Source of the DNA: Bordetella petrii
Lineage (GTDB): Bacteria; Pseudomonadota; Gammaproteobacteria; Burkholderiales; Burkholderiaceae_B
Direction of reading: 5' to 3'
DNA length: 64,000 nt
Assembly: GCF_000067205.1 (NCBI RefSeq)
Contig: NC_010170.1
Span: 4,340,001-4,404,000, forward strand
Below the pieces are notes generated by a model that did no database searches, was not told the DNA's origin, and saw nothing but the letters and a program-made list of their open reading frames with translations. Positions 24,917-32,549 of this stretch are shown here, in pieces; positions within the stretch are counted from its first letter, which is position 1; the number at the start of each line of letters is the position of its first letter. The translations under genes were made by a program, and so were the position numbers.

Positions 24917-26072
24917 TGGCGACGCGCAAGTCGGGCACCTGGCGCGCGCCTTCAGCCACGTAATCCAGGTCGCATTGCGGGTCGCCGCTTGCGTAGAACA
25001 GGGTGGGCGGCACCACGCCCTGCTGCACGGCCATGGCGGTCACAACGGCCTCGATGGCTCCCGCCGCGCCGATCGTGTGCCCGACCGCGCCCTTGATGCT
25101 GCTGACCGGCAGGTGGCCGGCCCGCGCGCCAAACACCTGCTTGATCGCGGCGGTCTCGATGCGATCGCCTGCCAGGGTGCCTGTGGCGTGAGCGTTGATG
25201 TATCCGACATCTGCGGCCGTCAGTCCGCCGTCTAGCAGGCAGCGCGACATGGCCAGGGCCTGGCCACGGGGATCTGGGCGCACCGGATGGGTGCCGTCGT
25301 TGCTGACGCCGTAGCCGCAGATTTCGGCGATGACCGTCGCGTTGCGCGCCTGCGCGTGCTCGGCGGATTCCAGCACCAGCATCGCCGCGCCCTCGGCCAG
25401 AGCGAACCCCGTGCGTTTATGGCTGAATGGCCGGCAATACCCGGCCTGGCCAGGCCCCGGCTCGGCGCATAGCACATGCAGCTGCATCCATGCCGCCATC
25501 AACATGGGGGAGAACATGGATTCCGACCCGCCGGCGATCGCCACGTCGAGATAGCCATCGCGAATGCGCCGGTACGCCTCGCCAATGGCCACCGCTCCGG
25601 CCGAGCAGGCCGTTGCGTAGGTTTGTGCCTCGGCGGTGGACTGCAGCCCCTGTGCGATCTGCGCGGCAACCGCCTGCGGCATCACGGCCGGAACCACCAG
25701 CACGGCCCGCTTGGGCACCACGCCGTGATAAGCCTCCACGGCCTCGCACAGCGTAGAAACGCCGCCGATGCCGGTGCCGATGAACACGCCGCACTCAGCC
25801 TGCTGGCCCGCATCCAGCGCGGCGGCCTCCAGAGCCTGGTTCGCCGCGTAGTTGGCGATCAGGGTCACGCGGTCCAGCATGCGGGCCTGGCCGGGATGCA
25901 GGCCCGCAGCCACGTCTTGCTCGACATAACCCACGCTGCGCTCGATGCGCGCATCGGGATGCCTGCGTATACCGCAGGCGCCGGCGTTGAGCGCATCGAA
26001 TGTCGACTGCGCCGAGCCGCCCACTGGCGAGGCCACGCCCACCGCCGTCACGACGACTTTGCGCCGCGTCAT
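24855..26072 (-). CDS. Beta-ketoacyl-ACP synthase (FabF/KAS II-like), linked to fimbrial operon
   Basis: Condensing enzyme that elongates acyl chains on an acyl carrier protein. The 405-residue product has the full KAS II triad: Cys156 in ATACSAGAVAIG, His295 in NAHATGT, His332 in SIKGAVGHTIGAAGA, with Lys327; GFALAEGAAM and NSFGMGGNNA are also present. It is therefore likely to be active. It overlaps the upstream acyl carrier protein gene by 4 nt (ATGA) and is the last gene of a unit that begins with the fimbrial genes. The housekeeping fabF is expected elsewhere in the genome, so this is probably a dedicated paralogue. Its product is unknown. Confidence 0.88.
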   Translation of the reverse strand: MTRRKVVVTAVGVASPVGGSAQSTFDALNAGACGIRRHPDARIERSVGYVEQDVAAGLHPGQARMLDRVTLIANYAANQALEAAALDAGQQAECGVFIGTGIGGVSTLCEAVEAYHGVVPKRAVLVVPAVMPQAVAAQIAQGLQSTAEAQTYATACSAGAVAIGEAYRRIRDGYLDVAIAGGSESMFSPMLMAAWMQLHVLCAEPGPGQAGYCRPFSHKRTGFALAEGAAMLVLESAEHAQARNATVIAEICGYGVSNDGTHPVRPDPRGQALAMSRCLLDGGLTAADVGYINAHATGTLAGDRIETAAIKQVFGARAGHLPVSSIKGAVGHTIGAAGAIEAVVTAMAVQQGVVPPTLFYASGDPQCDLDYVAEGARQVPDLRVAISNSFGMGGNNAVLAFRKAA

Positions 26073-26467
26073 TCTGCCTGCTCCGCGTCGTTGTCCCGCT
26101 GTGCGGCGCCACGGGCAACACCTGAGGCGCCCGGCGCGGTCGTTGGCTCGCCAGCCCTGGGGCTGGCTGAACGGCGCTCGACCACCTCATGCATGTACAC
26201 AATCAGCGCACTCAGGTTCTTGGGAAACACGCTGGTGAATTCCTGCGCCCCCACGTCGTGATGGGTAGGCAGCATCTCGTCGGTGGTCAGTCCGAACTCG
26301 GTCTCGATCTCCAGCAGTATTTCCAGAATGGCCAGTGAATCGAACTGTGTGATGACCGCGCTGAACTCCTGGTCTTCCAGCAGCGGCTCGCGCTCGCAGC
26401 GGCAAGTCGTGGCAATGATGGTGGCCAGCTTTTCGCGCAGTATCGGCGTATCGGGCAAGGTTTGCAT
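26069..26467 (-). CDS. Acyl carrier protein-like protein with disordered C-terminal tail
   Basis: The 132-residue product has an ACP domain (about 5-95) with the phosphopantetheine attachment Ser44 in QFDSLAILEIL and a downstream helix with I-E-T-E-F-G-L typical of ACPs. The last 35 residues are Ser/Ala/Gly-rich and probably disordered, which is unusual for a stand-alone ACP. It starts 18 nt after the adhesin stop codon and overlaps the ketosynthase gene, so it is almost certainly cotranscribed with both. It presumably carries acyl chains for the adjacent synthase; no acyltransferase is visible in the cluster. Confidence 0.8.
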   Translation of the reverse strand: MQTLPDTPILREKLATIIATTCRCEREPLLEDQEFSAVITQFDSLAILEILLEIETEFGLTTDEMLPTHHDVGAQEFTSVFPKNLSALIVYMHEVVERRSASPRAGEPTTAPGASGVARGAAQRDNDAEQAE

Positions 26468-26485
26468 GTCGTCCCGCCAGGGTGG

Positions 26486-27637
26486 TCAAGGATAGGTGAA
26501 CTTCAGGATGGCGCTCGCGCTGACTCTTCCGGCCGTCACGGTGGCGTCTACCGGTAAATAGCTGCCTCCTACGCGGAACTGCCAGCGGCTAGACGGCAAA
26601 CTTTCCACTGCGGCCCCCATCCCGTGCGTGACTGCGCCGAAGGTCGGGTTGCGAAACGTGCCTGCGGCCGGGTCGTACAGCCATAACTGCACCCCAACGC
26701 CTTTCGCGGCATTTGTGCCCGTTTCCAGGTTTCCCAGGGTGGCCGGATAACCGCTGACAGTATTGCTTGCCGTCACCGTGACAGTAGGGGAAACCTCGCT
26801 GGGCGAGCTGCAAGCCACGTCCAGGGTCGTAGAGGTAATGCCGCGCCCTTCGTCGCGCGTCAGCAAATGCACCGGCACGCTGGGCAGCCTGACAGCCAGT
26901 GCGGTCGGATTCTTAATGTCGCAAGTGGGCGGCGTGACGGAAATGGCGCTCGCCAGGAACACCCGATACGGCTGCTGCACGGTGACACCATTAGTGTTGC
27001 TGACCGACGCCTGGCCATAGATCTTGGAAGGAGCCAATTGCCCCGGGGAGATCGGTCCTCCCGTCGCCACGAATTCAATACGCGCTTTCAGGTTGTTGCC
27101 CAATGGCGAACCGTTGAAGGGAAATACCAGCACGCCGCGCTTGTAGGTGTTCGTGTTCGTCACGGGAGCCGCCACGTTTTCCGAATCGCTGACGTAGTAA
27201 TAATAGACGCGATATCCGATGCCCTGCACGCCCGAGTCGTACAAATTGGTGTGGCCGGGAAGCAGCGCTGATCCGCCCCTGAATTCCTCGATCGCGCCGG
27301 CCGCGCAATCGTATAGCGGCGCGGCCTGCCCTTGCGCCCGCCCTTCGCCCAGGGTCGGCAGCATGACTTCCGACGCAAACAGTATCTCGCCAGCCACGGG
27401 ATAGGCGGGCAAGGCGTAGGTCGTCCGCCCCGCCGGCACCGCAATCTGGAAAAGCGCGCCGTTGTAGCCGTCGTATTGATTGCCGCTGGGGCCGGCGCCG
27501 CCGGTATTGCGGCCGCACGCGGCCTGTGCCGCGCCCGCTGCGCACGCCAGGGCAAGCGCCAAGCCCATGCCCGCCCACCAATGGGCCCGCGGGCCGCGGC
27601 GGCGCGCCGCCTCCAATGCACGCTTCAATGGGTGCAT
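26486..27637 (-). CDS. Two-domain fimbrial tip adhesin (FimH/FimD-like)
   Basis: The 383-residue secreted protein has a signal peptide (hydrophobic core about 22-38, cleavage near AAQA-AC), a receptor-binding domain (about 40-215) containing Tyr-rich segments such as GYRVYYYYVS, and a C-terminal pilin domain (about 225-383) with two Cys and a beta-strand ending FTYP, the type that accepts the donor strand of the next subunit. Usual position: last structural gene after the usher. Start ATG at 27637, preceded by AAGGAG, overlaps the usher stop by 13 nt. The ligand is unknown. The sequence is less GC-rich than its neighbours outside the block. Confidence 0.82.
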   Translation of the reverse strand: MHPLKRALEAARRRGPRAHWWAGMGLALALACAAGAAQAACGRNTGGAGPSGNQYDGYNGALFQIAVPAGRTTYALPAYPVAGEILFASEVMLPTLGEGRAQGQAAPLYDCAAGAIEEFRGGSALLPGHTNLYDSGVQGIGYRVYYYYVSDSENVAAPVTNTNTYKRGVLVFPFNGSPLGNNLKARIEFVATGGPISPGQLAPSKIYGQASVSNTNGVTVQQPYRVFLASAISVTPPTCDIKNPTALAVRLPSVPVHLLTRDEGRGITSTTLDVACSSPSEVSPTVTVTASNTVSGYPATLGNLETGTNAAKGVGVQLWLYDPAAGTFRNPTFGAVTHGMGAAVESLPSSRWQFRVGGSYLPVDATVTAGRVSASAILKFTYP

Positions 27638-30126
27638 ATCAACTCCTTTGCCTGTCCGGCGGCATCCTGGTCGGCGGACACGTCTATCTCGAAACTGCAC
27701 TGCTGATCGCCCTGCTCACCCCATTTCGCGGTGAAGCGCTGCATACCCTGCAGCCCTGTCAGCCAGGCGCGGCCAACCGGCCCGACTATGCCGCGCTGCC
27801 GGCCGTCGTCACCGTGGACAGCGGCGCCGAACGGCACCACCCGGCCCGAGCCGTCTTTCAGCACGGCAAGCACCGTGCGCCCGATCTCGGTATCGAACTT
27901 CGCCACCACGATCGCGCCGCGCGTCGGCACCACGGTCTGCACGTTCTGCTTGAGATGCGCACCGTCCAGGCCCTCCCCGGCGTCGAGCGAAATGCGGTTC
28001 TCGCGGTAAGGACTGGCATACGGAACCAGCGCCCGCCCGGCCGAGTTGGTGCGCACCCCTGGCAGCGCATCGATCGCCACGCCGGCCGCGCCGGGCGCCT
28101 CGACGATGACCGCCGTCTCACCCAGCGACTGCCCAAACAGCACGCCCTTGCTGTCCGCCAGAATGGACCCGCTGATGTCCAGGTAGGTGTTTGATGAATT
28201 GCGCGAATAGGCATGGCTGACGGTAGCCAGGCCCACCGGCGAGGAATACCCCAACGAGCCGTAGCCGGTGTTGCCGTTGTCCTGGCCCTCGCCGCGGGTG
28301 ACGCCTGCTTGCAGGGCGTAGGTCAGCGAATAATCGTCGAGCATCGCGCCGCTGAGGCTCACACTGTGGTTCGTGCCCTGGTTGTCGGTGCGGTTCATGG
28401 CGTAGCTGGCCGTATGGCTGCCGCCCAGGGGTATGCTAAGCGTCAGCATCAGTGTGGATTCGCGGGCGTTCCAGGGGCTGCGGCTCAGGGCGTAGTTCAG
28501 CGAATAGCCCAGCCGGCCCAGCGAACTCGAATACCCCACTTGCGCGTAGCGCGCATTGCGAGGCGCATTGCGGTACGCAATGCCGTAATAGTTGAACGAC
28601 AGCGAACCCATCCGGCCCAGCCGCTGTTGCATCGACAACTGGTACTCGTGCTCGCGGTCATAGCCAATGTAGTCGTACTGCTCGGCCCGGTCTCGCACCA
28701 CGTCGTTCAGGCTGCGGTAGCCCGAGGAGTTATAGCGGTAACTGGCCAGGGTGAAATCGGTGCCGCTGCCAGGAAACGACTTGGCGTACTGTACGCTCAC
28801 CGCAGACCCGGACATGCTGTTGCCCCGCACATCGCGGGACCGCGAACTGGTAATGTCGGCCGACACCGCCCCCAGGTGGCGCAGGTTGGCCGCCAGGCCG
28901 AACGCCCCGGCGTGGTACCCGTGCTGGGCCAAGGTCCAGCCGCCATACGCCGTCAGCCCCCAGGGCAGCCCGTAGGCCAGCGTCAGCTGCCCCATCAGGG
29001 GACGGCTGGTATCGTAATTGTGGCGATGCTCGCCCACCATGAAGTTATAGTTCCAGATGCCTTCCCGCATCATCGTGGGTAGCGCCGAGAACGGCTGGAA
29101 GTACCGCGTGGTGCGGCCGCCCATTTCATCGATCTCAACCTCCAGGTCGCCGCCGCCCGGCGTGGAGTACAAGTCATCGATGACAAACGGGCCGGCCGGC
29201 ACGAAGGTCGTGTAAAGCACATACCCATTCTGGCGCACGGTCACTTTGGCATTGCTGGGCGCAATGCCGCGTATCACGGGCGCATAGCCGCGCTGGCTGT
29301 CCGGCAGCATACCGTCGTCCGAGCGCAGCTGTATGCCCCGGAAGCGCACCGAATCAAAAATCCTTCCTTCGGTCGCGCTGTCGCCCAGGCGCAGCCGCCC
29401 GCGCCAGGAGACGATGTCGCGCTCGGCGTACAGGTCGCTCCAGTCCCAGTCGGTGCTGTAGCCGTTTTCGTAGTAGCTGCCGTTGCCGCGTATGCGCCAG
29501 GCCCCCAGGTTCAGGCCGTTGCGAAAGCCCAGGTAAAGCGTGTCGTTGCTGTAGCTGCCCGGCCCGCCCGTGGAGCGCATATGGTTGTACGACATGCGGT
29601 AAGACGACCACAGGGCCGTCGTGCCGGAATCCCATCGTTCTACCGGCACGACGCCGCGCGCCTGACGGCCCAGGGCGGCTTGGGGAATCGACAGGCGCAG
29701 GATATTCGCATCCTGGTCGTAACTGGCCTTGGCCGAAGGAATGATCTCGAGCGCACGACCGCACTCGTTCTCGTCCATTTTCTGCAGCTCGGGAAATGCC
29801 TCGACCTTCACGCCCAACTCACGCAAGGCCGCCACCGAGTAACAGGGCTGCGCATCCTCTTTGCCAGGAACCACAATGAATTCGACGACGCGATTGCCGA
29901 TGGCCCGTTCATTCAGTTGCAGCAGCACCGATTTCGATCCGGGCAGCACACGGCTGGAATAGGCAAATACCGACAGGTCTACGCCGCCCGCCTGTCCAGG
30001 CGCGCGATACAAAAAGCTTTCGTCGAACATCGCGGCATCGCCGCCCTGTTCCTGGGCGATGCTGAGGGCGCTACAGGCAGCCATCGCCACCGCCACCCCC
30101 GCGGACAAACCGATCGGGCAACGCAT
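27625..30126 (-). CDS. Fimbrial outer-membrane usher protein (FimD/PapC family)
   Basis: The usher is the 24-stranded barrel that secretes and assembles pilins. The 833-residue product has an N-terminal domain (about 30-150, F-N-x-x-F-L-type start at FDESFLYRAP), barrel strands with the hallmark GYAPVIRGIAPSNAKVTVRQNG plug region (split at about 280-300), and a C-terminal domain with paired Cys. ATG at 30126 gives a good signal peptide; a TTG at 30135 overlapping the chaperone stop is an alternative. It is coupled to the chaperone. The length is typical. Confidence 0.93.
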   Translation of the reverse strand: MRCPIGLSAGVAVAMAACSALSIAQEQGGDAAMFDESFLYRAPGQAGGVDLSVFAYSSRVLPGSKSVLLQLNERAIGNRVVEFIVVPGKEDAQPCYSVAALRELGVKVEAFPELQKMDENECGRALEIIPSAKASYDQDANILRLSIPQAALGRQARGVVPVERWDSGTTALWSSYRMSYNHMRSTGGPGSYSNDTLYLGFRNGLNLGAWRIRGNGSYYENGYSTDWDWSDLYAERDIVSWRGRLRLGDSATEGRIFDSVRFRGIQLRSDDGMLPDSQRGYAPVIRGIAPSNAKVTVRQNGYVLYTTFVPAGPFVIDDLYSTPGGGDLEVEIDEMGGRTTRYFQPFSALPTMMREGIWNYNFMVGEHRHNYDTSRPLMGQLTLAYGLPWGLTAYGGWTLAQHGYHAGAFGLAANLRHLGAVSADITSSRSRDVRGNSMSGSAVSVQYAKSFPGSGTDFTLASYRYNSSGYRSLNDVVRDRAEQYDYIGYDREHEYQLSMQQRLGRMGSLSFNYYGIAYRNAPRNARYAQVGYSSSLGRLGYSLNYALSRSPWNARESTLMLTLSIPLGGSHTASYAMNRTDNQGTNHSVSLSGAMLDDYSLTYALQAGVTRGEGQDNGNTGYGSLGYSSPVGLATVSHAYSRNSSNTYLDISGSILADSKGVLFGQSLGETAVIVEAPGAAGVAIDALPGVRTNSAGRALVPYASPYRENRISLDAGEGLDGAHLKQNVQTVVPTRGAIVVAKFDTEIGRTVLAVLKDGSGRVVPFGAAVHGDDGRQRGIVGPVGRAWLTGLQGMQRFTAKWGEQGDQQCSFEIDVSADQDAAGQAKELICTH

Positions 30127-30131
30127 GGCAA

Positions 30132-30857
30132 TCAACGCCCGGTCGCTTCAGGGCTGGCCACTGCTGCCGGCCAGGGTTCGATCACGCCATAGTCATTGAC
30201 CACGTGCGGGATCACTTGGGCGCCAGCCGCGGCCGGGCATTTGCTCAGGGGTATGCGGGTAGGGGCCAGCGGCGCGGCCACCACGCCGCGGCCGAACTCG
30301 TTGGCTTCCCCAGGAAACTCGATGCGCGCGAAGTTCACCAGAAATGCGGAACTGTTCTCGGCCACCAGCTGGCAGGTAGTGCCTTCGCGCGCCACCGACC
30401 ACTTCAGCAATTCGCGGTCGCGCGGCAATTTCTGAATGCCGGCGGGGCGATAGAACAGCTTGATGCGCGTATGCATCGCCAGCGACAGAACATTTTCTTC
30501 ACGGTCTTTTTTCTGCGGAATTTCTAGCACGTTGATCCAGTAATAGGATTCGCGGTCTTCCGGCAACCCCTCGCCCACACGCGTAATGGTCAGGCGGCGT
30601 TCCACGTCGCCATCGAAGCGGCTCAAGGGCGGGGTAACGAAAAAGGGCGTGTCCATCTCTTCGGCCGAACCGTCTATCCAGGTCTGGACCACATAGGGCT
30701 CACTGGACAGGTTCTTGGCAAAGACCGACACGTGTTGTTGCTCGGCGTTCATGATGACGCGCGTGCTGGAAAGCTGGACGGCAGCCTGTGCAACACCGCC
30801 GGCCAGCATGCCCACGACTGTCGCGGCCAGGAACAACCGTTGAATTAGGGTTTTCAT
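30132..30857 (-). CDS. Periplasmic fimbrial chaperone (PapD family)
   Basis: Chaperone that caps pilins by donor-strand complementation. The 241-residue product has a signal peptide (about 1-25, cleaved near AQA) and a two-domain Ig-like fold: STRVIMNAEQQHVSVFAKN, the FFVTPPLSRFDG loop, SYYWINVLEIPQKK and the C-terminal domain with Cys residues near 180 and 215. Conserved family motif R-x-x-x-x-x-x-x-x-P-x-x-R-x-Y-x in PLSRF and R-L-F-Y-R. It is separated from the pilin gene by 336 nt and overlaps or abuts the usher start. Confidence 0.9.
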   Translation of the reverse strand: MKTLIQRLFLAATVVGMLAGGVAQAAVQLSSTRVIMNAEQQHVSVFAKNLSSEPYVVQTWIDGSAEEMDTPFFVTPPLSRFDGDVERRLTITRVGEGLPEDRESYYWINVLEIPQKKDREENVLSLAMHTRIKLFYRPAGIQKLPRDRELLKWSVAREGTTCQLVAENSSAFLVNFARIEFPGEANEFGRGVVAAPLAPTRIPLSKCPAAAGAQVIPHVVNDYGVIEPWPAAVASPEATGR

Positions 30858-30885
30858 GTAACGAACTTCAAACTCGCGCGCCGGC

Positions 30886-30907
30886 CTGCCGCCAAGCTTG
30901 GCGGCAG
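30886..30907. repeat. Perfect 22-bp palindrome upstream of the chaperone gene
   Basis: CTGCCGCCAAG followed by its exact reverse complement, 29 nt upstream of the chaperone start codon. As RNA it forms a hairpin with an AAGCUU loop; as DNA it could be a protein-binding site. No T tract follows on the minus strand. Confidence 0.7.
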
Positions 30908-31115
30908 ACCGCGCTGACAAAAAGAACAACTATGGAAGGCGCGCAGCGTGCAGGCCGCCCGCCCGCGAGGCATGACCATGCCGCGCAAGCATCGACGGTT
31001 GCGAACAACGGGAAGTGCTCGGAAAGAAGCCCATCACGCGGTTCCCACAGCTGGGGCGCGTGGCGAAGTTGCAGGCCGCCGTTGGCAGGTCGGCCCCGTG
31101 CGCTTGCTCGCCGGG

Positions 31116-31142
31116 GACGGCAGCGCCTAAGCGGCTGCCGTC
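31116..31142 (-). terminator. Hairpin 52 nt after the pilin gene (attenuator or partial terminator)
   Basis: Inverted repeat GACGGCAGC-N9-GCTGCCGTC. On the minus strand (fimbrial direction) no T run follows it; on the plus strand it is followed by CTTTCT. It probably stabilises or partly ends the pilin mRNA so that more pilin than chaperone/usher is made. The rest of the 336-bp gap (30858-31193) holds no supported gene. Confidence 0.45.
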
Positions 31143-31193
31143 TTTCTACGTCAACCGGTCCGTGATGCGAACCGGCATGCGCAACCCGCCTGC

Positions 31194-31727
31194 TTACGGA
31201 TAAGCAACCGCGAACACCGCACGAGCATTGGCCGGACCGGCAACGATCGTGGCCGACGTGGCTTCGTAGAAGGCCTTGAAGTTCAGCACGTTGGAGCCAT
31301 CGACCAGGTTGTAGCTGACCGCGGGGCCGCCGACAACGATGTCGTTGCCATTCTGTTCGGCCAGGCCCACGGCCACACCTTGGGCGCCCGCGGCGTTTTC
31401 CAGGCTCAGCAGGCCGGTGCCAACCACACTGCCGGCGGCCGGCGTGAAGCTGAGCGAGGCGGTGTTGGACACCGTGGTGTCGCAACCGATCAGCGTGATC
31501 GAGAAGTCGGTCATGGGGCCACGGTCGCCGATAGCCGCGAAGTAGGAGCTCGGGATGCTGCCCATGTAGACGGTCATGTCGGCGCCTTGCTGGCCGCCGC
31601 CAATTGCACATGCCGAGGTGGTGATGTCACCGATGAACTTGATATTACCGGTGTCGGCGGCCGTTGCGGCGCCCGCCATGGCTGCCAGGCACGTGGAAAC
31701 CAGGGTACTGAGAATTGCTTTTTTCAT
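31194..31727 (-). CDS. Major fimbrial subunit (type 1 pilin)
   Basis: The 177-residue secreted pilin has a signal peptide (MKKAILSTLVSTCLAAMAGA, cleavage at ATA-AD), N-terminal donor strand (NIKFIGDITTSACAIGG), two Cys for the typical disulphide (about Cys40 and Cys82), and a C-terminal beta-strand FAVAYP with the penultimate Tyr used in assembly. First gene of the operon. A TATAAA at 31746-31751 (minus strand) is a candidate -10 element, 19 nt from the start codon. No poly-C phase-variation tract, as in Bordetella pertussis fim2/fim3, is seen upstream. Confidence 0.92.
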   Translation of the reverse strand: MKKAILSTLVSTCLAAMAGAATAADTGNIKFIGDITTSACAIGGGQQGADMTVYMGSIPSSYFAAIGDRGPMTDFSITLIGCDTTVSNTASLSFTPAAGSVVGTGLLSLENAAGAQGVAVGLAEQNGNDIVVGGPAVSYNLVDGSNVLNFKAFYEATSATIVAGPANARAVFAVAYP

Positions 31728-31746
31728 GATGCGGATAGAGCCTAAT

Positions 31747-32178
31747 TTATAGATCGATTGAGTCCAATGAACCTAAGGACAAGTGATCCCGCCGGACGCA
31801 GCGCTGGCGATGGCGGAAATCAAGCCCCTTCAAGGATGCACAACTTCCAAGCAGCCGGTTGGCTGGCCAGAAGATGCAGCGGCGCACCAGCCAGCCTCGT
31901 AAATGAAGGCGGGTGCTTATCCCTTCTTGATACTTGATGTCCGCTGCCATCCAGCGGACTGCGACGGCCAACACACGAGCCAGCAAAGAATGCCTGCGCA
32001 TGAGGCTCAGGCAAGGCAGCGCCCAGAGGCGATATCCTTGATAGGTGATGGGCGAGAAGGTCGCCCTGCAATGACGTGCGTCTAAAACCCAGTCGTTGAA
32101 AGAAATGAGGTTTTGACGACGCAGTTCGTTGCAGACGATCTTCTGCTCATAATCCACCCAGATCCCTAGCTTGCTCAT
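31747..32178 (-). CDS. Hypothetical protein upstream of the pilin gene
   Basis: An open frame of 143 codons, distinctly less GC-rich than most of the window, directly upstream of the pilin gene (19-nt gap) in the same direction. The predicted protein is basic, rich in Arg, Leu and Trp, with a segment like YQGYRLWALPCLSLMRRH and a later RGWLVRRCIFWPAN. I do not recognise a family. The last 25 residues look unstructured. There is no clear ribosome-binding site before the ATG at 32178, so the true start may differ, or the frame may be a decayed gene. If the TATAAA at 31746 is the pilin promoter, it lies at this frame's stop codon. Confidence 0.4.
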   Translation of the reverse strand: MSKLGIWVDYEQKIVCNELRRQNLISFNDWVLDARHCRATFSPITYQGYRLWALPCLSLMRRHSLLARVLAVAVRWMAADIKYQEGISTRLHLRGWLVRRCIFWPANRLLGSCASLKGLDFRHRQRCVRRDHLSLGSLDSIDL

Positions 32179-32549
32179 TCAGATGGCTCAGTGAGTAGGT
32201 TCATACACGGAACGGTTTTCTGCCGTTGCCGTCTCCCCCAGAAGACAGCACCGCCAGAATAGGGGGCGCCGCCCTATACGCATTTGATTAGCGACAAAAC
32301 ATCACTGATCAAATCTAAAACTGCCTCATCGAAATCACAAGCAACGAAATTTATGTGATATTTTTCGAAAGTTTGTCCGTTTGACCATAAAAATATCAAT
32401 TCCTTCAGGTCTGCGACCCCATTTTCTTGCTCAGGCGATCGTGCCTCATCGCCTGGAAGCTGAAGACCAGCCACACCAGTTGCCCTGACATCGGCCCGCA
32501 GACAAGCCCCGGCGGCCAACGCGCCAGCCCCGCTCCCAGGAGAAACATG
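32179..32549. other. Non-coding stretch with AT-rich island at the edge of the fimbrial block
   Basis: No complete gene is seen. Positions 32274-32430 are much more AT-rich than the surroundings. On the minus strand this part has a frame of about 45 codons, ending at 32274, whose translation looks protein-like (L-K-E-L-I-F-L-W-S-N-G and V-A-C-D-F-D-E-A-V-L-D-L-I) but has no start codon in place; it may be the 3' remnant of a foreign gene. The right part (32430-32549) must hold the promoter of the GlxA-type gene. Confidence 0.45.

Noticed and set aside
30127..30135. TTG at 30135 as the usher start, overlapping the chaperone stop
   Set aside because: It has no better ribosome-binding site than the ATG at 30126, which gives a normal signal peptide; kept only as an alternative.
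30908..31115. Small plus-strand frames in the pilin-chaperone gap
   Set aside because: They are short, have no ribosome-binding site, and show no protein-like conservation; the gap is better explained by hairpins.
31728..31800. Poly-C phase-variation tract upstream of the pilin gene, as in Bordetella pertussis fim genes
   Set aside because: I looked for a long C or G run and found none; only a TATAAA-like element is present.
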